A stretch of 42,961 nucleotides of DNA from an uncultured Coriobacteriales bacterium (GCA_902464015.1 CABQHM010000030.1:1-42961); one strand, 5' to 3'; positions 8,220 through 17,660 are shown, counted from the stretch's first letter. Notes: a model not told the origin generated them from the letters alone. Numbers and translations are program-made.

Positions 8220-9628
8220 CGTCTGCTTCCCTCCTGGCGCCTGGACCGCTCGGCGGCCTCAGGTCCCTGTGACTGTCTTGCCTGTTCCCGTGCGTCATAA
8301 TCCTCTTGGTTGCGACTGGTGTCAGGGCGCGTACGCACAACCTCGCCGGGCACGCGCAGGGCGGGTCTGGCCAGCGCCATGTCTTCCTGATATGGGCGAC
8401 CGCCCTCAACAACCGACATGCGCTGCTTGGCACGAGCGCGCCTGCGCTCGCGACCCTCGCGCACGTCGCGCGCGTTGTCTTGCGCCACACCCGCGATGAG
8501 ACCCGCCATAATGAGACAGGCAAGAACGGATGAGCCACCGGCCGTGATGAAGGGAAGCGGCCTGCCCGTCAGCGGCAAGATGCCCGTGACGCCCGCCATG
8601 TTGAGAAACGCCTGGAACTCGATGAGCACCGTAAGCGAGGCAACCAGCAGGCTCGCCGAAAGGTCGCCGCGCTTGCGAGCATCAAACGCGATGCGCAAAC
8701 CGCAATACGCAAAGAACACGAACAGCCCGATGAGCACCATGCAGCCCAAGAACCCCAGCTCCTCGCCGATGATGGCGAAGATGTAGTCGTTCTCGGCCTC
8801 GGGTAGGTAGGCGTACTTCTGACGCGACTCGCCCAGGCCCATCCCAAAGAAGCCTCCCGAGGCAAGCGCGCGGAAGCCATGAATCGACTGCCAGCCGTTT
8901 CCGTAATAGTCCGACTCAGGATCGAGCCAAATGGAGAAGCGCGCAGAGCGGTAGCTTGCAATGGAGATGGCCGCAACGACAAACAGGAGGGCCACAATGG
9001 CGGCTCCCACAAGATAACGGGGCTTGACGCCAGCCAGATACAGCATGGCAAACAGAGCCACACCGATGATGATGATCGTGCCGAGGTCCTTCTCGGCAAA
9101 AATCAGGCCGAAGGGGACAACGACAGGCAGCAGCAAGCGTATGGCACAAACGGACGGGCGCATATCGCCCTGGGCACAGCGTCCCACGTAATGCGCGCAC
9201 GCCATGACGATGGTGATCTTTGCGAACTCAGAGGGCTGTAGCGTGAAATTGCCGATAGGCAGCCAACGCGTGGCACCGTTTGTGTTCTTGCCCGCCACAA
9301 GCACTAGGATGAGAAGCACGATGGCGAGGGCCGAGAGTCCCACAAGCCACTTGAACTGCATGAACCGGTTTGCGCCCGCATGCTTCAGGACACAGAATGC
9401 GACCGTTCCCAATGCCATGTAAATGGCCTGCATCTTGAAGGTATGGTAACTGTCGCCACCCGCCATCACCAGCTCGATGGAGGAAGCCGAGAACACCATC
9501 GTGAGACCGAAGACACACAGAAGCACCGTGGCGACCTCGAGCAAAAAGAGAGGCGACGTCAGGTGGCCAATGGTCCAAAACGCACCGGCATTAACCCTGT
9601 GCGACACCTTGGCGCGTGCCTCACTCAT
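8216..9628 (-). CDS. ftsW: SEDS-family peptidoglycan polymerase FtsW
   Basis: FtsW is a multi-pass SEDS glycosyltransferase that polymerises lipid II at the septum together with its class B PBP (FtsI). The 470-residue protein starts MSEARAKVSHRVNAG and has about ten hydrophobic helices. The SEDS signature LTGRPLPFITAGGSSVLACL is near the end of the membrane domain. About 85 charged, Arg-rich residues follow as a cytoplasmic tail. I start at the ATG at 9628, which overlaps the murD stop by 8 nt; the frame stays open upstream to 9853, but that part lies inside murD and reads as its shadow. Its own stop overlaps the murG start. Confidence 0.95.
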   Translation of the reverse strand: MSEARAKVSHRVNAGAFWTIGHLTSPLFLLEVATVLLCVFGLTMVFSASSIELVMAGGDSYHTFKMQAIYMALGTVAFCVLKHAGANRFMQFKWLVGLSALAIVLLILVLVAGKNTNGATRWLPIGNFTLQPSEFAKITIVMACAHYVGRCAQGDMRPSVCAIRLLLPVVVPFGLIFAEKDLGTIIIIGVALFAMLYLAGVKPRYLVGAAIVALLFVVAAISIASYRSARFSIWLDPESDYYGNGWQSIHGFRALASGGFFGMGLGESRQKYAYLPEAENDYIFAIIGEELGFLGCMVLIGLFVFFAYCGLRIAFDARKRGDLSASLLVASLTVLIEFQAFLNMAGVTGILPLTGRPLPFITAGGSSVLACLIMAGLIAGVAQDNARDVREGRERRRARAKQRMSVVEGGRPYQEDMALARPALRVPGEVVRTRPDTSRNQEDYDAREQARQSQGPEAAERSRRQEGSRR

Positions 9629-11045
9629 GCGCAGCCTCGCACACAGCCTCGTTGGCGACAAGGGCAGCCACCCAGCCCTGGAACACCTCACCGCGCTGCA
9701 CATAGCCCGTGAACTCGTCAAACGACGAGCATGCCGGCGAAAGCAGAACCACGTCGCCAGACACGGCAAGCTCGCATGCAGCCTCGAAGGCGTCGCGCAT
9801 CTTAGGAACAAGACGCAGCTCGCAGCCAGGATGGGCCAACACCGCCTCTTCAAGCGCGCGATGGATGCGCTGGCCGGCCTCGCCGTAGCACACGGCCGCC
9901 TTGCAGTTCGCGACTACCGTTGAGGCGAGCTCGGACAAATCGGTGCCCTTGTCGTGACCGCCCAGCAGCACGACGGCGCGACCCGACTCGAACGACTTGA
10001 CAGCCTTGATGGTGGCATCGACGTTTGTGCCCTTGGAGTCGTCGAAGAACTCGACGCCACGCACCTGCCCACAGGGCTCGATGCGATGCGCCAGGGGCGC
10101 GAAGTCGCGCAGACCCCGGGCGACAGCAGCCTCCTCGGCGCCGAGCTCAAGGGCGCATGCCGCTGCTGCCAGGGCGTTCTGCACATTGTGGGGGCCCTTG
10201 ATGCGCATGTCGCCGACACCGCAGAGCACATGGTCGCGCCCAAGGAGGCGCACGACGAGCAGGCCCTGGGCATCGACCCAGGCAGCGTCGGTCTCGTCGG
10301 CAAGCGGCTCGCGCCCCAGCACGGCAACGCGCACGCCACGGGCACGCAGGCGCTCCCCTACCGCCTGGCACGTCTCGTCGTCGCCGAGCACGGCGAGGTC
10401 GTCGCCAGCCATGTTGGCGAAAAGCTTCTCCTTGGCCTGGGCGTAGGCCTCAAGGCTGCCGTGCCACTCCACATGGTCAGGTGTGACATTGAGCAGCACG
10501 CCCACATGCGGGGCAAACTGCTTGGAACTCTCAAGCTGGAAGCTAGACAGCTCGGCGACAAACACCTCGTCGGCAGCGCGGTCTTCCACGCAGGCAATAG
10601 GCGGCAGGCCGATGTTGCCCACCGTGCGGGCAGCCATGCCGGCGGCGCGCAAAAGCTCGCAGGCAAGCGTCGTCGTTGTCGTCTTGCCGTTCGTGCCCGT
10701 GATGCCCACCCAATGCTGTGGGCTCACACGCCAGGCCAGCTCGGGCTCGCTGATGAGCTCGGCGCAGTGCGCAAGGCCCGAACGGTAGAAACCGCCCGTG
10801 CAAGGAATGCCGGGGCTCACAACGCCCAGGTCGAAGTCACAGGGCAGCTCCTCGGAGCCAACCTCAATGCGCACGCCCATCTCCTCGAGCTCGCGCGCCT
10901 TGGCCTTCTGGGCCTCGCCCAGCGAGGGCACCACAAGCGTGACCGAGTCGACATGGCTCGGCTTGTGTGCGGCGAGATAGCGTGCAGCGGCCTCGGTGGA
11001 AGCGCCGAGGCCGAGCAAGACGATATTGCCTGTAGGTTCAAACAT
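9621..11045 (-). CDS. murD: UDP-N-acetylmuramoyl-L-alanine-D-glutamate ligase MurD
   Basis: MurD adds D-Glu to UDP-MurNAc-L-Ala. The 474-residue protein shows an N-terminal Rossmann-like segment (IVLLGLGASTEAAARYL), the Mur ligase P-loop GITGTNGKTTTTTLACELL, LSSFQLES, NVTPDHVEWHGS (MurD-specific region), and the C-terminal DDSKGTNVDATIKAVKSF and LLGGHDKGTDLSEL motifs, followed by VLLSPACSSFDEF. These match the family in order and length. It lies between mraY (12-nt gap) and ftsW (8-nt overlap), the classical dcw order. Confidence 0.97.
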   Translation of the reverse strand: MFEPTGNIVLLGLGASTEAAARYLAAHKPSHVDSVTLVVPSLGEAQKAKARELEEMGVRIEVGSEELPCDFDLGVVSPGIPCTGGFYRSGLAHCAELISEPELAWRVSPQHWVGITGTNGKTTTTTLACELLRAAGMAARTVGNIGLPPIACVEDRAADEVFVAELSSFQLESSKQFAPHVGVLLNVTPDHVEWHGSLEAYAQAKEKLFANMAGDDLAVLGDDETCQAVGERLRARGVRVAVLGREPLADETDAAWVDAQGLLVVRLLGRDHVLCGVGDMRIKGPHNVQNALAAAACALELGAEEAAVARGLRDFAPLAHRIEPCGQVRGVEFFDDSKGTNVDATIKAVKSFESGRAVVLLGGHDKGTDLSELASTVVANCKAAVCYGEAGQRIHRALEEAVLAHPGCELRLVPKMRDAFEAACELAVSGDVVLLSPACSSFDEFTGYVQRGEVFQGWVAALVANEAVCEAAHE

Positions 11046-11057
11046 GGGAAGATCCCC

Positions 11058-12080
11058 TTACCCGATGGTCTGGAAGTACAGCGCAAATCCCAGCGCGGCG
11101 CATGCGGCGCTGATGATCCAGAACCTCGTGACGACTTTCGTCTCCGCCCAACCTTTCTTCTCAAAGTGATGGTGCAGAGGCGCCATGAGAAACACGCGCT
11201 TGTGGGTGAGCTTGAAGCTTGCCACCTGGATGATGACGCTCATGACCTCGACGATAAAGATGCCGCCGATCACAATGGAAGCAACCTCGCTCTTGGTAAG
11301 TACCGCAATGGCGGCGAAGGCCGTGCCCAGGGCGAGAGAGCCGGTGTCGCCCATGAAGATGGACGCCGGATAGCAGTTGAACCACAGAAAGCCGATGCAC
11401 GCGCCCACGCATGCAAAGGCGAAAACCGACAGGCCGAGGTTGCCCTGGGCAAACGCCACCATGCCCATGACGCCCAGGGTCACTGCCGAGCAGCCACCGC
11501 ACAGACCGTCAAGGCCGTCGTTGAGGTTGACGGCGTTGGAGAAGCCCGCCATAAGCAGGTAGACGAACACGAGGTAGAGCCAAGGCACCTGCACACCGGC
11601 AATCGTGGTGGTAAGAACGCCCAGGTCGATGTTGGCCAGGCCGAAGAGGCTCACGACCGGCGACACGCCGGCCACGTTGACAGCCGCAAGCGTGAAGATG
11701 ATGACGATAAGCGCCTGGCCGATAAGCTTGGCGGAAGGCGTGAGGCCAAGCGAGCGCTTGTGGGCCACTGACTCGAAGTCGTCAGCGAAGCCCAGAAGGC
11801 CGGTGAGGACGGTTGCGAGCATCGCGAGCGCAAGCGGGGCGTTCATCGGGGCCAGCACGAGCGTCGCCACGATGACGGCAGTGAGGATGACGACGCCGCC
11901 CATGGTGGGCGTGCCCTGCTTCTGCAGGTGGCGCTGCGGACCATCGGCCCTAATCTGCTGGCCAATCTTGTTGCGACGCAACAGCTTGATCCAGCCGGGC
12001 ATGAGAACGCACACAATCGCCGCCGCCACAAAGATCGCGACGAAAATTACGTAGCTCGGGTAGTTAGATGCTATGCCCAT
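11058..12080 (-). CDS. mraY: Phospho-N-acetylmuramoyl-pentapeptide transferase MraY
   Basis: MraY is the integral membrane enzyme that transfers phospho-MurNAc-pentapeptide from UDP to undecaprenyl phosphate, giving lipid I. The 340-residue protein has about ten membrane helices, QKQGTPTMGGVVIL, FADDFESV with the catalytic Asp pair, NAVNLNDGLDGLCGG, FMGDTGSLALG, and the cytoplasmic APLHHHFEKKGW motif. The ATG at 12080 overlaps the murF 3' end by 10 nt, so the two are probably translationally coupled. Confidence 0.97.
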   Translation of the reverse strand: MGIASNYPSYVIFVAIFVAAAIVCVLMPGWIKLLRRNKIGQQIRADGPQRHLQKQGTPTMGGVVILTAVIVATLVLAPMNAPLALAMLATVLTGLLGFADDFESVAHKRSLGLTPSAKLIGQALIVIIFTLAAVNVAGVSPVVSLFGLANIDLGVLTTTIAGVQVPWLYLVFVYLLMAGFSNAVNLNDGLDGLCGGCSAVTLGVMGMVAFAQGNLGLSVFAFACVGACIGFLWFNCYPASIFMGDTGSLALGTAFAAIAVLTKSEVASIVIGGIFIVEVMSVIIQVASFKLTHKRVFLMAPLHHHFEKKGWAETKVVTRFWIISAACAALGFALYFQTIG

Positions 12081-13516
12081 GCCTGGGTCACCGCCTCGAC
12101 AGTCTTTTCCAATCCAGTTGAATGCGAGGCCTTGACGAGCAACGCGTCGCCCTCACATGCAAGTTCCTTCAAAACGTTCGCGGCACCGGCGGCATCTGCA
12201 ACCTCAACCACGTTGTTCTCGCTCATGCCCATGAGCAGGGCCGCCTGGGCCATGGAGCGCGACAGCGGCCCCACAGCCACGAGCACGTCGACGCCCTTGC
12301 CGGCGGCATACCCTCCCACGGCGGCATGAATGACCTCGGAGTCCTCGCCCAACTCGCCCATGTCGCCCAAGCAGGCAATGCGACGGGTTGCCTTGAGGCT
12401 GCAGAGCACGTCGAGCGCACGACGCATCGAGTCGGCGTTTGCGTTGTAGCAGTCGTTGATGAGCGTGATACCGGCAGCGCAGCGCACGACCTGCTGACGG
12501 TTGCCCTCCAGGCGCAGACCTGCGAGCGCCTGAGAGATTTGCTCGGCAGCGATACCAAGCAGGTCGCCCATGGCGGCGGCGGCCAGCGCGTCGCTCACGT
12601 TGTGGACACCAGGAAGGCCCAGGTCGAGCTGCATGGAAGCGCCGCTTGGCAGCGTCGCCGTGCCATGGGCGCACCCCAACTCGTCAAGCTCGACGTTTGC
12701 GCACGATGCGTCGTCGGCCTCACTTGTGCCGAACGTGAGGGTGTGCACGCCCGCAGGGGCAGCAACGTTGCTGGCAATCCAAGGGGTGTAGTCGTCCTGG
12801 CCCCACAGAAGCACGCAAGGCTCAACGCCCAAGGAGTTGCCCGTCTGCTGTCCCAAGGCCGCGACCAGCTCGGACTTTGCACGGGCGATGTTGAGGCGAC
12901 TGCCAAGGATGCCGATGTGCGCCGTGCCCACGTTCGTGATAATGCCGATGTGAGGGCGGGCAACGGCAGCGATAGCCTCAATCTCATGCATGGCGTTCAT
13001 GCCCATCTCCACCACGAGTGCCTCGGCATCGAGCGGGCACGACAACACCGTGAGGGGCGCGCCGAGCGTGGAGTTGAGGTTGCCAGCGGTGGCATGCGTC
13101 TTGAACTTGGTCGCAAGGACGCGCGCGCACATCTCCTTCGTCGTGGTCTTGCCCGACGACCCTGTGACGCCGACTACCACGCAATGCAGCTTGTCACGCC
13201 ACCAAGAGGCAAGGTCCTGCAGGGCCTTCTCTCCCGAAGCGGCCAGGAGCAGGGCCGCATTGCAGGCGCGGGCACGCGCAAACTCAGCCTCGGTAGGCTC
13301 GCGAGTCATGATAACCGCCGCCGCACCTGCCTCAAGCGCCCGCCCAACGTAGTCGTTGCCGTCGACGCGCTCACCCACAAGGGCGACGAACAGGCAACCG
13401 TCCTCAACCTTGCGCGAGTCGATAGCGACCCCCACAACACGTCGGGGCTGCCCCGGGCACTCTATGACGCGCGCGCAGACCGCCTGGGCGATCTCGCGCG
13501 GCTCGGCGTTAAACAT
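12071..13516 (-). CDS. murF: UDP-MurNAc-tripeptide:D-Ala-D-Ala ligase MurF
   Basis: MurF adds D-Ala-D-Ala to the UDP-MurNAc tripeptide, the last cytoplasmic precursor step. Visible motifs are AIDSRKVEDGCLFVAL in the N-terminal domain, the P-loop GVTGSSGKTTTKEMCARVL, VEMGMNAMHEIEAIA and ITNVGTAHIGILGS centrally, and LINDCYNANADSMRRALDVL in the C-terminal domain. Length (481) is normal. The ATG has GAAAGGAG upstream. It directly follows ftsI with a 26-nt gap; the murE gene that usually separates ftsI from murF is not here. Confidence 0.97.
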   Translation of the reverse strand: MFNAEPREIAQAVCARVIECPGQPRRVVGVAIDSRKVEDGCLFVALVGERVDGNDYVGRALEAGAAAVIMTREPTEAEFARARACNAALLLAASGEKALQDLASWWRDKLHCVVVGVTGSSGKTTTKEMCARVLATKFKTHATAGNLNSTLGAPLTVLSCPLDAEALVVEMGMNAMHEIEAIAAVARPHIGIITNVGTAHIGILGSRLNIARAKSELVAALGQQTGNSLGVEPCVLLWGQDDYTPWIASNVAAPAGVHTLTFGTSEADDASCANVELDELGCAHGTATLPSGASMQLDLGLPGVHNVSDALAAAAMGDLLGIAAEQISQALAGLRLEGNRQQVVRCAAGITLINDCYNANADSMRRALDVLCSLKATRRIACLGDMGELGEDSEVIHAAVGGYAAGKGVDVLVAVGPLSRSMAQAALLMGMSENNVVEVADAAGAANVLKELACEGDALLVKASHSTGLEKTVEAVTQAWA

Positions 13517-13542
13517 CGAGCCTCTCCTTTCGTGCTAACAAC

Positions 13543-15459
13543 CTAATATGAAGGCGGGATCTGAAGCTTTTTCAGAGCCGTCTCCATGATGACGGACCAC
13601 ACGGGACCCGCAGCCTCCGAGCCCGTGGCGCCGGTTACATAGTCGATCATGACGTATACGAGAACCTTCGGGTCGTCGGTGGGGCCGAAGCCGATGAACG
13701 ACACCGTGTTCGTGTTTGCGAAGTACAAGCCGGTCGTGTCGTCAACGCGTTCGGCCGTACCGGTCTTGCCCGACAGGCGATACCCCTCAACCTTGCCGGT
13801 GTTGCCGTAGCCGTTCTCGATGACGCTGTACATCATCTCAGAGACCTGGCGGGCCGTGTCGGACGAAATGGCCCTGCCCACCTCGGGATAGTTCTGCTGC
13901 TGCCCGGCGATGCTCACAAGGAAATGCGGCTGCACGAGCACGCCGTCGTTGGCGATGGCGCTGATGGCGCGGGCCATCTGAAACGGAGGCACGGCGAGTG
14001 CCTGGCCAAACGCCATGGATGCCCAAGCGCCGGTGTACTCGCTGTACTCGGGCACGATGCCCGAGACCTCGCCAGGGTAATCGATGCCCGTGAGGGTGCC
14101 GATTTTGAAGCGCTGCGTGTAGTCGTAGAAGTTCCTGGAACCGAGACCCTCGGCGCACTCAACCATACCGACGTTGCTCGAACGCTCGAGCACCTCGGTG
14201 AGCGTGAGGTCGATGTCGTAATCGCGCTTGTCCGAGTCGCCGACCCAGTCGTCACCGACCTGAATCTCGGCGGGGCAATAGTAGTTTGTCGTGGGAGTGG
14301 CGATACCCAGGTCAATGGCAGCGGAAGCCGTGATCGGCTTGAAGGTGGAGCCGGGCTCATAGGAGTCGCTCACGCATTTGACGTTGAACGCCTCGGTCGC
14401 GGCGGCCTTGATGTTGGACAGGTCGAGGTAGGGCGTGGAGACGCATGCGAGAACCTCGCCGGTCTCGGGCTGCATCACGATGGCAACGCCTGAGCGGGCG
14501 CCCCATTCGGCCACGGCCTTCGCAATCTGCTCCTGCGCCGTACGCTGGATGTCGAGGTCGATGGATATGACAATGTTCTCGCCGTCGACGGGATCGATGC
14601 GCACGGCCTCGCCGCCCACGATGGGATCGCCGTCGCGGGAACGCTCCTGCACAAGGTAGCCGTCGGTGCCGGAGAGCACGTCTTCATATTGAAGCTCGAG
14701 GCCCGTGATGCCTTTGTTGTCATCGCCACCGATGATGCCGATGACGTTGCCCGCGACCTCGCCCTGCGTGTACACGCGCTTCTGCACGTCCTCGTACTCA
14801 AAGCCCGAAAGCGCGACAAGGCCGGCTTTTTTGCGTTCGAGGTTGGCCGTCTCAAGGGCCGCTTTGAGGTTTGCCTTCAACAGAGGGTCGGCGTTTTTGG
14901 CAAGGTATTCATACACCGAATCGCGCGAGCAGATGTCGGCATATGTGCTTGCATCGCCACCGAGCACCTCGGCAATGAGGTTGGCGGTGGCGTTGATCGC
15001 ATCGTTTTTTTGCACCACGTTGGGGTGGATGGCTATGTTGACGGCGTCGACCGAGCGGGCAAGCACGTTGCCGTTGCGGTCGTAGATGGCGCCGCGCCTA
15101 TGAGGCAGCGTGAGGTTTGCCGTACGCTCCTCAGAGGCGTCCGTCGAAATCTCGCCCGTCTCTATCGCCTGAAGACCGAAAAGTTTGAAGGTCACGGCAA
15201 AAAAAGCCAGGCCGAGGACGCCACCCACCACCGTTTCACGGGAATAGGGCGTCTCGTAAAACCAGGCCAGAGCATGCTGGGCAAGCTTGCCGGGCACGCT
15301 GTCTTGCGCGCGCCTGGCGCTGGGCCGCTCTTCGGCTGAAACGGTGTTGGGGGCATCGTTGCGCTCAGGGGCGCCCGGCCTGCTGGTACCGGGAGCGGTC
15401 TTGGACGAGTCGCGCCCGGAGGAGCTGCGCACCCGCGATTCTTCATCGCGCGCGGACAT
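13543..15459 (-). CDS. ftsI: Septal class B penicillin-binding protein FtsI (PBP3/PBP2B type)
   Basis: This 638-residue transpeptidase cross-links septal peptidoglycan. A disordered Ser/Arg/Pro-rich cytoplasmic region of about 75 residues precedes one membrane helix (VVGGVLGLAFFAVTFKLFGL). Then come the pedestal/dimer domain (LPHRRGAIYDRNGNVLA) and the transpeptidase domain with the three active-site motifs: SxxK in EPGSTFKPITAS, SxN in LERSSNVGM and KTG in LSGKTGTAERV. No PASTA repeats are present at the C-terminus. It is 2 nt downstream of the ftsL-like gene and is the expected partner of FtsW from the same cluster. Confidence 0.96.
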   Translation of the reverse strand: MSARDEESRVRSSSGRDSSKTAPGTSRPGAPERNDAPNTVSAEERPSARRAQDSVPGKLAQHALAWFYETPYSRETVVGGVLGLAFFAVTFKLFGLQAIETGEISTDASEERTANLTLPHRRGAIYDRNGNVLARSVDAVNIAIHPNVVQKNDAINATANLIAEVLGGDASTYADICSRDSVYEYLAKNADPLLKANLKAALETANLERKKAGLVALSGFEYEDVQKRVYTQGEVAGNVIGIIGGDDNKGITGLELQYEDVLSGTDGYLVQERSRDGDPIVGGEAVRIDPVDGENIVISIDLDIQRTAQEQIAKAVAEWGARSGVAIVMQPETGEVLACVSTPYLDLSNIKAAATEAFNVKCVSDSYEPGSTFKPITASAAIDLGIATPTTNYYCPAEIQVGDDWVGDSDKRDYDIDLTLTEVLERSSNVGMVECAEGLGSRNFYDYTQRFKIGTLTGIDYPGEVSGIVPEYSEYTGAWASMAFGQALAVPPFQMARAISAIANDGVLVQPHFLVSIAGQQQNYPEVGRAISSDTARQVSEMMYSVIENGYGNTGKVEGYRLSGKTGTAERVDDTTGLYFANTNTVSFIGFGPTDDPKVLVYVMIDYVTGATGSEAAGPVWSVIMETALKKLQIPPSY

Positions 15460-15461
15460 GG

Positions 15462-15911
15462 CTACTCGGTTTCTGCGGCCATATCAGCCGGGACGCCGGA
15501 TAGGTCCACCTCGGCACTCTGCTCAGGATAGGTCATGCCGTAGACCTGCGTCGCAATCGACCAGACGCGATCCTTGTCGCTGTAGATCGAGTTCTGCACC
15601 TCAAGTTCGGAGGCGCTGTAGCGCGCTGCCTCAAGTTGAGTGTCGAGGTCGGTGTTCTGGGAAAGGTAGCCGAACGTCGCTGCAACAAGGAACACCTTGA
15701 CAAGGCCCGTGAGCAGCACGGTAGCAAGAAGAGCGCCGACGCACTTAGCAACAGTGATAACAACAGGCGACAGCGGCGTTGTGGCATGCGGGGAGTTTCC
15801 ACCCTCCACGACGTTCCAATCGCGGCGCACGCGCTCGTGCTGTGGCGCGGTCTGCTCAGGCATAGCATAGGCATGCATATCGTAAGCTGTGTTGTCGTCG
15901 TATCGTGCCAA
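15462..15911 (-). CDS. ftsL: FtsL/DivIC-like divisome protein
   Basis: A small bitopic protein with a cytoplasmic N-terminus (residues 1-60), one membrane helix (ITVAKCVGALLATVLLTGLV), then a short helical extracytoplasmic part (LSQNTDLDTQLEAARYSASE) consistent with the FtsL coiled coil. FtsL is too divergent to recognise by motif, so the call rests on size, topology and position between rsmH and ftsI. I prefer the TTG at 15911 (149 residues), which has AGGAGGT 7 nt upstream; the GTG at 15920 would lie directly against that ribosome site. FtsL with FtsQ and FtsB/DivIC activates FtsWI. Confidence 0.78.
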   Translation of the reverse strand: MARYDDNTAYDMHAYAMPEQTAPQHERVRRDWNVVEGGNSPHATTPLSPVVITVAKCVGALLATVLLTGLVKVFLVAATFGYLSQNTDLDTQLEAARYSASELEVQNSIYSDKDRVWSIATQVYGMTYPEQSAEVDLSGVPADMAAETE

Positions 15912-15968
15912 CCCTGTCACCTCCTCATGTCATCGCGTGCCGTCGTGTGCGGCACAGGGGTAGTGATT

Positions 15969-16958
15969 CTAGACCAATTTCACCGCGGATCGGACCTTAG
16001 CGGAGCGAGAGCGCGGATTACGTACAATCTCTTCTTCACTGGGAACGCGAGGCTTGCGTTCTTGGAGTTTCAGTACAGATTTGCAACCGCACACGCACAC
16101 CGGAAGGCCGGGCGGGCACGTGCACCTCTCCGTGAAGGACTTGAACGTCTCCTTCACAATGCGGTCCTCGAGCGAGTGGTAACTGATGACGCAGATGCGA
16201 CCACCCGGGTTGAGCCAACGCACGGCCGCGTCCAAGCCGGACTTGAGCGCATCCATCTCGTGGTTGACCTCGATACGGATGGCCTGGAACGTCTTGCGCG
16301 CCGGATGGTGGCCGCCGCTTCGACGCTCGGCCGCCGGGATGCCCTCTTTGATGACGTCGACCAGCTGCAGCGTCGTCTCGATCGGGGCGCTTGCCCTGCG
16401 GGCGACGATGCGAGACGCAATGCGAGAAGCCCACTTTTCCTCACCGTAGACGCGAAGGATGCGAGCCAGGTCGGCCTCGGTGTAGTGGTTCACGACCTCA
16501 TAGGCAGTCAGTGTGTTGTTGGCCGTGTCCATGCGCATGTCAAGCGGGGCGTCCTCGTGATAGGAAAAGCCGCGCTCGGGGATGTCGAGCTGGGGCGAGC
16601 TCACACCCAGGTCGAACAGGAAGCAATCGACACCGGGGACCTCGGCCTGCTGCAGCAGACGGTCGAGCTCGGAGAAGTTGCCCTTGAGCTGCAAAGACCT
16701 CAGCTCGGGCAGCTGTTCGCGAATGCGCGCACCAGCATTTGCCAGGGCGAGGTCGTCCTGGTCGACGCCGATGAGCATGCCCGTGGGGCCGCACAGCTTG
16801 CCCATCTCAAGGGAGTGGCCGGCGCCGCCGAGCGTGCAGTCGCACACGACGTCGCCGTCAGTGGGGCGCAGCGTCTCGAGAACCTCGTCGAGCATGACGG
16901 GAATGTGATGAAATTCAACCTGAGGGGCTTCGGCCCCAGCGAGTTCCTGTGTAGTCAC
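15969..16958 (-). CDS. rsmH: 16S rRNA (cytosine-1402-N4)-methyltransferase RsmH (MraW)
   Basis: RsmH methylates N4 of C1402 in 16S rRNA using S-adenosylmethionine. The 329-residue protein opens with HIPVMLDEVLETLRPTDGDV and the SAM-binding CTLGGAGHSLEM. LFDLGVSSPQLDIPERGFSY, PLDMRMD, GGHHPARKTFQAIRIEVN and GRICVISYHSLEDRIVK follow, all diagnostic. The GTG start has AGGAG 6 nt upstream. It is 3 nt from mraZ, the standard head of a dcw cluster. Confidence 0.97.
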   Translation of the reverse strand: MTTQELAGAEAPQVEFHHIPVMLDEVLETLRPTDGDVVCDCTLGGAGHSLEMGKLCGPTGMLIGVDQDDLALANAGARIREQLPELRSLQLKGNFSELDRLLQQAEVPGVDCFLFDLGVSSPQLDIPERGFSYHEDAPLDMRMDTANNTLTAYEVVNHYTEADLARILRVYGEEKWASRIASRIVARRASAPIETTLQLVDVIKEGIPAAERRSGGHHPARKTFQAIRIEVNHEMDALKSGLDAAVRWLNPGGRICVISYHSLEDRIVKETFKSFTERCTCPPGLPVCVCGCKSVLKLQERKPRVPSEEEIVRNPRSRSAKVRSAVKLV

Positions 16959-16961
16959 CTG

Positions 16962-17402
16962 CTACTCCTCCAAAAAATCCAGGGCGAGCAGGTCTTCCTC
17001 CGCACGCCGATAGGCAGCTCCGTCGCAAACCTCAAGATGGTCCCCGCCACCCACGATGGCGACGTCCTTGTCGAGGCCCACGATTTGGCGCAACCTGCCT
17101 GGGATGCCGATGCGACCGGCCGAGTCAATGGCGGTCTCTTCGGTAAATGCGAGCAGGCGCGTGCGAAGCTGCACGTCGCGCGTGGAGCGCGGGTTGAAGC
17201 CCTCGCTGAAGAACGACTTGACCCATGCGTCGTAGGCCTCGGGCGCAAAGACGTAGACCGCCTTTTTATCCAGAGACAGAACGCACTTCACAATCTCAGG
17301 CAAATAGCGGCGCGCCTTGGCGGGAAGCGAGACACGACCCTTTGCGTCGAGCGTGTGCTCGGCAACGCCGGTAAAGCACGTATCTTGTGCCTCGATGTCC
17401 AT
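16962..17402 (-). CDS. mraZ: Transcriptional regulator MraZ
   Basis: MraZ is a DNA-binding protein that oligomerises into a ring and controls its own dcw operon through short direct repeats. The 146-residue protein has the two SpoVT/AbrB-like half-domains with the paired motifs DAKGRVSLPAKAR and DSAGRIGIPGRLR. The ATG has a strong AGGAGG site. It is the first gene of the dcw cluster; MraZ-box-like GTGGG repeats lie upstream, so autoregulation is likely. Confidence 0.97.
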   Translation of the reverse strand: MDIEAQDTCFTGVAEHTLDAKGRVSLPAKARRYLPEIVKCVLSLDKKAVYVFAPEAYDAWVKSFFSEGFNPRSTRDVQLRTRLLAFTEETAIDSAGRIGIPGRLRQIVGLDKDVAIVGGGDHLEVCDGAAYRRAEEDLLALDFLEE

Positions 17403-17481
17403 GTGCGCCTCCTCTCAGCCTGATTTTGAGCCGAATCGTCCAACTTGACTGTCAGGATACACCATAGCGGAGTGCTTTTAT

Positions 17482-17527
17482 CCCACTCCATGCAACTTCA
17501 TAGCTCTTTTCCCCCACTTCATCCCAC
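17482..17527 (-). promoter_or_regulatory. Putative MraZ operator (GTGGG direct repeats)
   Basis: On the minus strand GTGGGATGAA and GTGGGGGAAA sit side by side (starts at 17527 and 17517, 10-nt period). A further GTGGGAT starts at 17486, about three turns away. MraZ boxes in other bacteria are GTGG/TGGG-type repeats with a 10-nt period upstream of mraZ, so this is a good operator candidate. I could not assign a confident -35/-10 pair in this leader. Confidence 0.6.
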
Positions 17528-17575
17528 CCCACACACAGCAAACCCCGCGCGTGAGGTTCTGCCTCCCACTAAAAC

Positions 17576-17660
17576 GCGGGTTCTGGCCTGCAAGGCGTCG
17601 GGAGGCGATGCGTACTAGATGTACGTGAGCCTCCCGAGAACGCAGCAGGCCAGGTTCCGC
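17576..17660. repeat. Nested-hairpin repeat, copy A
   Basis: An 85-nt element read on the plus strand. Outer arm CTGGCCTGC (17583-17591) pairs with GCAGGCCAG (17645-17653), flanked by GCGG/CCGC. Then come AAGGCG, the inner arm TCGGGAGGC (17598-17606) pairing with GCCTCCCGA (17629-17637), an apical CGTAC/GTACG hairpin, and GAACGCA. The apical pair is CGTAC/GTACG here but TGTAC/GTACA in copies B, E and F, a compensated change. A right-half remnant (GTGAGGTTCTGC) lies just upstream at 17551-17562. Confidence 0.85.

Noticed and set aside
9629..9853. N-terminal extension of FtsW
   Set aside because: It lies inside murD, has no ribosome site, and FtsW starts well at the ATG at 9628 with the usual short overlap.
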